From NCBI RefSeq assembly GCF_015222005.1, contig NZ_JADFFL010000004.1:124001-188000 (forward strand): a DNA stretch of 64,000 nt, given 5' to 3'. A program made the position numbers and the translations under genes. The notes beneath the pieces are model-generated. The model ran no database searches. It worked only from the letters and a program-made list of their open reading frames with translations, and was not told the origin of the DNA. The stretch's first letter is position 1; each line of letters opens with the position of its first letter. Source of the DNA: Mucilaginibacter myungsuensis. Its GTDB lineage: Bacteria; Bacteroidota; Bacteroidia; Sphingobacteriales; Sphingobacteriaceae. This document shows positions 53,506-59,641 of this stretch, piece after piece.

Positions 53506-54288
53506 CTACTTTTTAGGGACTTGCTGCAATAACCAACGGGCAATATCCTGCGCGGCCTTGTCATTTTCGTAACCGACGGGCAGGCGGCCATTCACATACT
53601 CGTTATACAACCATGGGTCGCCAACGGCCAGTACCGTACCTTTGCCATATTTAGCTGTCGCGATGATCACCGCGTCGCCATCTTTCAGGGCAGCCTTTGC
53701 CGGGCCTTTGATACTGATCGTAGCGATGTCTTTCAGGAATAGTTTGGTAGCCGTTTTAAATATCGGGTTATTGCTGACGGTGAGGGTACCATCAGCAAAG
53801 TGGGCATCATCTGTAACGTGGTTATGCAGATCGTTATTGAACTCCATTCCAAATACGGTCGCCAGTTTGTTAAAATGCGGCAGTTCCACATTGGCACTGT
53901 CGTTAGCCATCAGCATTAGTACGCCGCCGGCTTTAACCCACTTCTCTATCGCGTCGATATCTTTCTGTTCGATGTAGTTAGGCGACGGGTTTTCCTTCTT
54001 GGAATCCGGGTCGACGATGATGTAAACATCAGTTCCTTTCAGGTTCTCTACAGTTGGCGCGGTCTCCAACGAACCCAATGTAGCACCGGCATCCTTGAAC
54101 CAACCGCCCCATTTAGAGAAACCGCCTTGCGATAAATCCTCCCAGGTATAGTGAAAACGCTCTTCTGCGCCCTTTACTTTGCGTACCTCGCGGTTAAAAT
54201 AATAATCGAGCGTTACTTTTTGGGCGCTAACAACAAAGGGCACCATAACGATGCCCATTGCCAAAATATTTTTAAAGATGGTCCTCAT
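53506..54288 (-). CDS. Secreted DUF4350-like protein
   Basis: A 260-residue protein with signal peptide ending FVVSAQ. The mature part resembles the glutamine-amidotransferase-like DUF4350 fold: TDVYIIVDPDSKKENPSPNY, WVKAGGVLMLMANDS, then YGKGTVLAVGDPWLYNEYVNG. The domain is seen in Bacteroidetes fused to or near GH88/GH105 hydrolases. It lies 2 nt upstream of the M28 peptidase gene, which is a curious combination, and KduI lies about 1.5 kb further upstream. Confidence 0.7.
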   Translation of the reverse strand: MRTIFKNILAMGIVMVPFVVSAQKVTLDYYFNREVRKVKGAEERFHYTWEDLSQGGFSKWGGWFKDAGATLGSLETAPTVENLKGTDVYIIVDPDSKKENPSPNYIEQKDIDAIEKWVKAGGVLMLMANDSANVELPHFNKLATVFGMEFNNDLHNHVTDDAHFADGTLTVSNNPIFKTATKLFLKDIATISIKGPAKAALKDGDAVIIATAKYGKGTVLAVGDPWLYNEYVNGRLPVGYENDKAAQDIARWLLQQVPKK

Positions 54289-54339
54289 TGGCTAATGGTT
54301 TACAAAGCCAATTTAGGTTTTATTGTTGATATACCAAGC

Positions 54340-54777
54340 TTACTTTGAATAAGTACGGAACACAGTGCTGCCATTCAAACGGCCAATACTGTCCCTTTCG
54401 GTAAAATCAAAAAACAGCACCATATCGTTCTTGGTCAGCGAGCGGATCTTCAGATCATAATCAGTCGCCGGTACGGTGATGTTGTTAACCGATACATAAC
54501 TGGGATATTTTAAGGTCAGGAAGTAGCCACGCAACTCGTACCTGAAGTTGGTAAAGCTATCACTACCCGATGTACCTTTATTAAATTCGATCGAATCAAC
54601 TCCGCCGGGTTGCACCGTCACAACAGAGGTATCGTTCACAAAATTGATTATCGAGTCCTTCACGTGGCCCCATTTACCAACGATGAGTGTATTGGTAGAT
54701 GTAGATTCGTCGTAACCCTTTTTGCAGCCATATAAGCCGCCTATGATAAGTAAAGTGAGTAAAAGTATTTTCCTCAT
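54340..54777 (-). CDS. Small lipoprotein, unknown function
   Basis: A 145-residue lipoprotein with lipobox GLYGC. The mature part is beta-rich with NTLIVGKWGHVKDS, YELRGYFLTLKYPSYV and MVLFFDFTERDS, a lipocalin-like layout common among Bacteroidetes lipoproteins. No named family is certain. Same strand as its neighbours. Confidence 0.55.
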   Translation of the reverse strand: MRKILLLTLLIIGGLYGCKKGYDESTSTNTLIVGKWGHVKDSIINFVNDTSVVTVQPGGVDSIEFNKGTSGSDSFTNFRYELRGYFLTLKYPSYVSVNNITVPATDYDLKIRSLTKNDMVLFFDFTERDSIGRLNGSTVFRTYSK

Positions 54778-54835
54778 ATATCGTTCAGTTTAAATTTATA
54801 GCTTTTAATCAATAGCGGAACATTTCGCAATTGGC

Positions 54836-54853
54836 TCCCGATAGCTATCGGGA
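54836..54853. repeat. Perfect 18-bp palindrome
   Basis: TCCCGATAGCTATCGGGA, a perfect palindrome of the type dispersed in Bacteroidetes genomes, just after the KduD/UxuB-like gene stop. Confidence 0.6.
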
Positions 54854-54872
54854 CCGCCTTTCGCATTCACTA

Positions 54873-55688
54873 CTACACCCCTCCAAATATCGAGAACCCA
54901 CCATCCACGCATATCATCGATCCGGTCACAAATGCCGATGCATCGCTCAATAACCAAACCAGCGCACCGATCAGTTCGTCGGGTTTGCCGAAACGTTTGA
55001 AAGGCGTTTGTTTGATCACCAGTTCGCCGCGTGGGGTATAACCGCCGTCGCTTGTGGTCAACAAGTTACGATTTTGTTCGGTCAGGAAAAAGCCCGGCGC
55101 TAATGCATTCATCCGGATAGCGTCGCCGTAACGATTAGCCAACTCTACCGCGAACCATTGGTTATAGCAGTCGACAGCAGCCTTGCCCATATTGTAACCT
55201 AATACTTTGGTAATGGCCCGTTTAGAGTTCATCGACGAGATATTTACTATACTGCCACTCCCTGTCCGCGCTATTAACTCGCCAAAAACCTGCGTCGGGA
55301 TGATCGTCCCCCAAAGATTTACTTCGGAAGTACGTTTCATTCCCTCGATATTCATACTAAAGATATCCTGATCCGGCTGTAGCACGCCTTCGGGCATGTT
55401 CCCCCCGGCGGCGTTTACCAAACCATCCAGGCGACCAAATTCGGCCTCTACTTTGGCTTTAGCAGCTTGCAGTTCTTCAGTATTTAATACGTCGGCAATC
55501 AGGGCGATCGCTTTGCCACCAGCCGCGTTAATGGCAGCGGCACGTTCCTCGGCAATGGCCGCGTTACGGCCTAAGATACCGACAGCCCCACCGGCGGCTA
55601 CGATACCGTCGATGAAAGCTTTGCCCAATATACCGGTACCGCCCGTAACGACGATCACCTTACCTGCTAACGAAAAATTATTTTCCAA
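54873..55688 (-). CDS. SDR oxidoreductase, fructuronate reductase (UxuB)-like
   Basis: A 271-residue SDR: VVTGGTGILGKAF cofactor motif, NAAGGN in place of NNAG, and the YNMGK catalytic Tyr-x3-Lys. The GNMPEGV insert and the C-terminus VDGGFSIFGGV fit the SDR-type mannonate/fructuronate oxidoreductases (B. subtilis YjmF/UxuB group) better than the shorter KduD. It is 29 nt downstream of kduI, so it may reduce the uronate-derived keto sugars. KduD is the alternative. Confidence 0.8.
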   Translation of the reverse strand: MENNFSLAGKVIVVTGGTGILGKAFIDGIVAAGGAVGILGRNAAIAEERAAAINAAGGKAIALIADVLNTEELQAAKAKVEAEFGRLDGLVNAAGGNMPEGVLQPDQDIFSMNIEGMKRTSEVNLWGTIIPTQVFGELIARTGSGSIVNISSMNSKRAITKVLGYNMGKAAVDCYNQWFAVELANRYGDAIRMNALAPGFFLTEQNRNLLTTSDGGYTPRGELVIKQTPFKRFGKPDELIGALVWLLSDASAFVTGSMICVDGGFSIFGGV

Positions 55689-55717
55689 TGTCTCTCTTTG
55701 TATGTACGATGTTAAAC

Positions 55718-56548
55718 TTATCTCAGATCAGGTACGGCAATGGCATCCATATCAGTATAATCCTGGTTCTCGCCGGCCATCCCCCAAATAAATTTATAGT
55801 TGGCCGTTCCGCTGCCACTGTGTATGCTCCACGGTGGCGATACCACAGCCTCGTGGTTATTCATCATGATATGGCGCGTCTCGCTACCCTCACCCATGTA
55901 GTGTACGATCTTATTCCCTTCCGGCACATCGAAATAGAAATAGGCTTCCATCCGGCGATCGTGCACGTGTGGCGGCATGGTGTTCCAAATGCTGCCCGGC
56001 TCTAAAATGGTCAGGCCCATTACCAATTGGCAACTGCGGATGCCTTCTAAAAATATGTATTTGTTGATAGTGCGTTGGTTGGCGGTTTCGGCAGCTCCTG
56101 CATTAACCTTTATGGCATCCTCGTTCGTCATCAAGGCCGTGGGATAGGTCATGTGCGCTGGTGACGACAGGATGAAATACACCGCAGGTTCCTCGGCGTT
56201 TACGCTGGCGAATTTGACATTTTTAGTGCCTTTGCCAATGTACAGGCAATCCAGCTTGTTTACGTTATAGGTAACGCCATCAGCGGTTACTGTACCATTA
56301 CCGGCCACGTTAATGATGCCGATCTCCCGGCGCTCCAAAAAATATTCGGCGCGTAGGTTGGCATAGTTAGGCAGATCTAAAGTGGTCTCTAATGGCGATG
56401 CCCCGCCAACGATCATACGATCGTAGTGTGTGTAAACCAGTTCTATTTTACCCGGCGATACAATACCATCCAAAAGGAAACGCTCGCGGATCTGCGCGGT
56501 TTGATAGGCCTTAAAATCTTCGGGGTGTACGCTATGTATAACTTTCAA
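55718..56548 (-). CDS. kduI: 5-dehydro-4-deoxy-D-glucuronate isomerase
   Basis: A 276-residue cupin-fold isomerase. Metal-binding histidines appear in PPHVHDRRMEAYFYF; the N-terminus MKVIHSVHPEDFKAY and the ending WGMAGENQDYTDMDAI are classic for KduI. It converts the unsaturated uronate derived from pectin, glucuronan or similar polymers to 2,5-diketo-3-deoxygluconate. Operon with the SDR downstream. Confident. Confidence 0.94.
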   Translation of the reverse strand: MKVIHSVHPEDFKAYQTAQIRERFLLDGIVSPGKIELVYTHYDRMIVGGASPLETTLDLPNYANLRAEYFLERREIGIINVAGNGTVTADGVTYNVNKLDCLYIGKGTKNVKFASVNAEEPAVYFILSSPAHMTYPTALMTNEDAIKVNAGAAETANQRTINKYIFLEGIRSCQLVMGLTILEPGSIWNTMPPHVHDRRMEAYFYFDVPEGNKIVHYMGEGSETRHIMMNNHEAVVSPPWSIHSGSGTANYKFIWGMAGENQDYTDMDAIAVPDLR

Positions 56549-56737
56549 AAGTGTTTGGTGCTATGTGGTTTTACCTTTCAATTAGGGATATACAAGTTTA
56601 CAGCAATGCACCCGAATTTACAAACCCGGCCAACCACTAAAACAAGTAAGGCCCCATCGCGGGACCTTAACTCAAAAACCAAACAAAAATATAGGTACAA
56701 AATCATGGTGGGCGTCTATTCCGGACAGCCATTATTA

Positions 56738-57388
56738 TTATGCCGAACGCTTCAGGCTGTTACTCAAACCAGCCTGATAAACGGCCGCTACGATATCCTT
56801 ACCGTCTATCGATCTTTCCAGGTCCAGTCCGGGCTCATCGTAAACCACTTGTTTGTTGGTATCCAACACATAGGTAGCGGCCAATGGCACATTCTCGTCT
56901 ATGCCCGAAAAACGGTTCCAGATCGGGTCAGCATCGCTGTAGATCCTTAGGCTTTGGGCCAGCTCATGGTCGGCATCGAAGTAGAAGTTTAGCGACAAAC
57001 TGTTATCCCAAGCCAATTTCTCTAAAGCAGCTTCTTTTTCAGGGGTGACGATCAATAGGTTGCCGCCATTAGCTTTGATCTCGGTTTGCAGGGCGTTCAG
57101 TTGTTTCAACTGATCTACGCCGTGCTGCTGCCATTGCGGCGAGTAAAAGCTGATCACCAATGGCTTGTTCAGCAATTGCCTGATCTGGATAGGGCCATGT
57201 ATCTCGGCTCCGTTAAAAAAGTGCTGCCAGTTGTTATAACCCGAACGCAGGTTGAAACCCGGTAACGAATTACCCGTACGCACAGGGCGCAAGGGCTTGT
57301 ACTTGCGGAACGACAGATCCACATCCGGAACAACTTCTAACAGATCAAAGAATGGGTATTTGGCGGTATTTAGGGCGGTAGCTAACAT
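56738..57388 (-). CDS. Thioredoxin-fold redoxin protein lacking catalytic cysteines
   Basis: A 216-residue protein. The redoxin/AhpC-TSA fold is recognisable from GPIQIRQLLNKPLVISFYSPQW and from the order of strands that follows, including LIVTPEKEAALEKLA, NLSLNFYFDAD-like and ATYVLDTNKQVVYDE. The position of the active-site PxxxTxC or CxxC reads SPQWQQHGVDQ, so no peroxidatic or resolving cysteine remains; I see no Cys in the chain. A 25-codon reading frame with five Cys codons lies 41 nt upstream and may regulate it. Function unknown; perhaps a scaffold or sensor. Confidence 0.75.
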   Translation of the reverse strand: MLATALNTAKYPFFDLLEVVPDVDLSFRKYKPLRPVRTGNSLPGFNLRSGYNNWQHFFNGAEIHGPIQIRQLLNKPLVISFYSPQWQQHGVDQLKQLNALQTEIKANGGNLLIVTPEKEAALEKLAWDNSLSLNFYFDADHELAQSLRIYSDADPIWNRFSGIDENVPLAATYVLDTNKQVVYDEPGLDLERSIDGKDIVAAVYQAGLSNSLKRSA

Positions 57389-57429
57389 GGTATATTTTAT
57401 TTAAGAGTTATAGTAAAAAAGACATTTGT

Positions 57430-57507
57430 TTATTGCAGTTGATGGCAGCAACAACAACATCGCCACTGCGTGGGTATCAGCATGTATGCCTTAATTGGAT
57501 AACTCAT
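57430..57507 (-). CDS. Candidate cysteine-sensing leader peptide with five consecutive Cys codons
   Basis: An ATG-initiated frame of 25 codons: residues 1-16 are MSYPIKAYMLIPTQWR, residues 17-21 are five cysteines (codons TGT, TGT, TGT, TGC, TGC), and HQLQ follows. The five Cys codons occupy 57445-57459. A hairpin can form around them (57465-57469 with 57435-57439, and GATG with CATC inside). It ends 41 nt before the redoxin start. This is the layout of a cysteine attenuator, as known for polycysteine leader ORFs in mycobacteria; I know no Bacteroidetes precedent. Too short for statistics, so translation is unproven. Confidence 0.6.
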   Translation of the reverse strand: MSYPIKAYMLIPTQWRCCCCCHQLQ

Positions 57508-57515
57508 CGTATTTA

Positions 57516-57531
57516 ATTTAGTCGACCAAAT
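57516..57531. promoter_or_regulatory. Near-perfect palindrome upstream of the Cys leader ORF
   Basis: ATTTAGTCGACCAAAT, symmetrical around GTCGAC with one mismatched pair, 8 nt upstream of the leader ATG. A candidate regulator binding site. Confidence 0.4.
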
Positions 57532-57556
57532 AAGTAGTCTTTTTTGTTAAATTTTT

Positions 57557-58060
57557 TTAGCTTTTCTTCCTTGTTAAAAATAACCCGAAGCTGTAGATAT
57601 GGCAACCGATACAAAAGCCTGCAAAGGCTTCAAAGGATGCAAAGGTGCACAACACCAAAGTGAGTATCTGTGCGGCAAGTTCTTCATTGAAAACTACAAG
57701 GGCCAAAATACTAAAGATGAATACAAAACCCATTCCGGCCGAGAAACGCTTAGGGCCACCGTCGGTAGGTTTGTGGCCCATGTTGAGTTGCTTTACAACA
57801 ACATCACTTAGCAGACCTATCAAACTATATTTACCCCATTGCCCTGCCCTCAGCAAAAAATCGATAGCCAGAAAAACAAGTATCGGCCAAAACCCGCTGA
57901 ACAGATAGGTGGTCGCCAACGCCAGCACAAAGAAGGCATTCACGCGTGCTTTGTGCTCGTTAATAGTAACGTGATCTACAGGGCAACTAAGCCCATACCC
58001 CCCAGCCCCCTGAAGGGGGAGCAAGCTTCTTTTGCTTTTGATGATATCTGCCGATCCCAT
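57557..58060 (-). CDS. DUF4395 membrane protein with a repeat-derived N-terminus
   Basis: A 167-residue protein. From residue about 26 (CPVDHVTINEHKARVNAFF) it matches DUF4395, with four transmembrane segments and the phrases NMGHKPTDGGPKRFSAG and FCIGCHIY, a CxGC pair near the end. Residues 1-25 contain KRSLLPLQGAGGYGLS, encoded by the sequence CTTCAGGGGGCTGGGGGGTA, a form of a dispersed Bacteroidetes repeat. The native start appears displaced or disrupted by that element; the frame is intact. DUF4395 proteins occur near sulfur and thiol-redox genes, and this one is flanked by a peroxiredoxin and a redoxin. Confidence 0.8.
   Translation of the reverse strand: MGSADIIKSKRSLLPLQGAGGYGLSCPVDHVTINEHKARVNAFFVLALATTYLFSGFWPILVFLAIDFLLRAGQWGKYSLIGLLSDVVVKQLNMGHKPTDGGPKRFSAGMGFVFIFSILALVVFNEELAAQILTLVLCTFASFEAFAGFCIGCHIYSFGLFLTRKKS
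57996..58040. repeat. CCCCCAGCCCCCTGAAGGGGGAG-type repeat inside a coding region
   Basis: The plus strand shows CCCCCCAGCCCC and TGAAGGGGGAGCAAGCTT, a hairpin-forming repeat, within the 5' end of the DUF4395 gene. Confidence 0.6.
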
Positions 58061-58280
58061 TTTTTTGACTTTTGACTTCTTACTTTTGACTTCCTACTTA
58101 AGACTTAAGAAAACTCCCCCCAGCCTCTCCGCCAAACAGCGGAGAAGGCTTCATAAAACCTTTCACAGTTTTACTTTACTAAAGGAGCCACGTGTATCTT
58201 AATTTCCTTGTTTATAAAACCTTGCACAGTAATATTTATCAAGGGTGGTGTTATAATTTTGGCAGGACCTTGCACAGCCC
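58061..58280. repeat. Repeat-rich gap: tandem GACTTTTGACTTC units and dispersed CCTTGCACAG boxes
   Basis: Tandem TGACTTTTGACTTCTTACTT units (58067-58105), then a TCTCCGC/GCGGAGA hairpin (58126-58147), then three AAACCTTGCACAG-like boxes near 58158, 58218 and 58267. Intergenic between prx6 and the DUF4395 gene. Confidence 0.5.
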
Positions 58281-58320
58281 TGCTTTTCTCTGTTTCCTGT
58301 CCCCTTTTGGGGTTAGGTTC

Positions 58321-58956
58321 TTATTTATTCGGTTGCGGTGTCAACCTTAAATAAGGTTTGATCACGGTGTGCCCTTTCGGGAATTTGTCAGGGATATCTT
58401 CTGTCTTGATCGATGGCAACACTACTACCTGATCGCCGTCTTTCCAGTCGGCCGGGGTGGCTACACTGTGGTAGGCGGTCAGTTGCAGCGAGTCGATCAC
58501 ACGCAGTACTTCATTAAAATTCCGGCCGGTAGATGCAGGGTAAGTGATGATCAGTTTGATCTTTTTATCGGGACCGATGATGAACAGCGAACGAATGGTC
58601 GCGTTCAGCGAGGCGTTCGGGTGGATCATATCATAAGCCTCAGCAATTTTGCGGTCCTCATCTGCAATGATGGGGAAAGTTACTTCAACGCCTTGCGTTT
58701 CGTTGATATCCTTTATCCATTCTTTGTGTGATGCTACCGAGTCGATACTTAGCGCCGCTACTTTTACGTTGCGTTTAGCAAACTCCTCTTTCAGTGCCGC
58801 AGTTCGGCCTAACTCTGTGGTGCAAACCGGCGTATAATCTGCCGGGTGACTGAACAGCACGCCCCAGCCGTCGCCTAAAAATTCGTAAAAATCGATGTCG
58901 CCTTCGCTGGTCTGTGCTTTAAAATTTGGGGCATCATCGCCTAATCTTAATCCCAT
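58321..58956 (-). CDS. 1-Cys peroxiredoxin (Prx6 type)
   Basis: A 211-residue peroxiredoxin. The peroxidatic Cys45 lies in HPADYTPVCTTELG; the Prx6-type C-terminal domain carries TPADWKDGDQVVVLPS. It reduces hydrogen peroxide and lipid hydroperoxides in the cytoplasm. Its transcript would begin with a SAM-I riboswitch (59114-59230 on the same strand), with no other gene between, so it appears to be controlled by S-adenosylmethionine. Confidence 0.93.
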   Translation of the reverse strand: MGLRLGDDAPNFKAQTSEGDIDFYEFLGDGWGVLFSHPADYTPVCTTELGRTAALKEEFAKRNVKVAALSIDSVASHKEWIKDINETQGVEVTFPIIADEDRKIAEAYDMIHPNASLNATIRSLFIIGPDKKIKLIITYPASTGRNFNEVLRVIDSLQLTAYHSVATPADWKDGDQVVVLPSIKTEDIPDKFPKGHTVIKPYLRLTPQPNK

Positions 58957-59113
58957 GGGTAGATGTGTTAAAATGTTTTTTTATGTTGGTTGGCAGCAAT
59001 TACTTCAAAAAGTTTTACGCAGATGCCTAACCTAAAATTAATATCCTGATGTTGTTTGCTTATCGCAGAAGCTGCAAGAGAGAGAACCGTTTTCACGGCG
59101 GTGTATTCACTCG

Positions 59114-59230
59114 CTTATCTTTCCCTGTTTGGTAACAGAGCAGGAATTAGCACCTTTTTACTTGCCCCAACGGGCTTGGTACAGGTTGCTAAGACGTCTT
59201 TGGGCCTTTCCCTCAGTCTTTCTGGATAAG
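59114..59230 (-). ncRNA. SAM-I riboswitch (S-box) upstream of prx6
   Basis: On the minus strand the aptamer reads CTTATCCAGAAAGACTGAGG, GAAAGGCCC, then TTAGCAACCTG, a variable arm, AAGGTGCTAATTCC, and GATAAG closing P1. These are the S-box consensus blocks in order: P1 CTTATC...GATAAG, the GAGGGA-GGCCC core, GCAACC, and GGTGCTAATTCC. A second GATAAG lies at 59059-59064 and could pair with the same P1 strand. No U-tract terminator was recognised, so the switching mechanism is unclear. Confidence 0.92.
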
Positions 59231-59340
59231 TAAATAAAGAACGATAACGACACAAATGTAAGAACGTTATTTTAAATAACAAATAAATCTATGGAATTAG
59301 TAGTATTTATTTTTAAAGGATTGATTTTTAGGGCAATTAA

Positions 59341-59539
59341 TTGTCTGAACCGCTGATTTAAATGATTTTTTTGATTTCGCTGTTTTGGGTTATTGTCTCG
59401 TCCTGAAAAAGTTTACACTTTTAAACGATGCTCCTTGACATGCATACCAACGATACATCGTAGTTAAGCATCATTTGCCACAATCAGCGAAATCAAAAAA
59501 ATCATTCAGATCAGCGGTCAAGATCAGCAGTTCAGACAA
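59341..59539. mobile_element. MITE-like element with imperfect terminal inverted repeats
   Basis: The left end TTGTCTGAACCGCTGATTTA continues to GATTTCGCTG at 59382; the right end (59485-59539) is the reverse complement with a 13-nt extra stretch. Both contain TGATTTTTTTGATTTCGCTG. The middle has its own partial hairpin (GATGC...GCATC). No gene inside. Copy number elsewhere unknown. Confidence 0.55.
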
Positions 59540-59575
59540 CCCTTAACTGTATCACAACCTTTACTTGACTTGTAC

Positions 59576-59583
59576 TTAATTTG
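59576..59583 (+). promoter_or_regulatory. -7-like box upstream of the S9 peptidase
   Basis: TTAATTTG, 7 of 8 match, 58 nt before the ATG at 59642. Confidence 0.35.
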
Positions 59584-59641
59584 CGGTATATTGCTGCTTC
59601 ATTGTGTTAGCTCCTAACTATTGCTTACAAATTCATCAATA

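Larger units (their letters stand above)
58957..59641. other. 685-nt gap containing a riboswitch and an inverted-repeat element
   Basis: Holds the SAM-I riboswitch for prx6, then a 199-bp inverted-repeat element and a promoter-like box (59576-59583) for the S9 peptidase. Confidence 0.7.

Noticed and set aside
56426-56950. Open frame of about 174 codons on the plus strand
   Set aside because: Lies antisense across kduI and the redoxin gene; low-quality composition and no conserved pattern.
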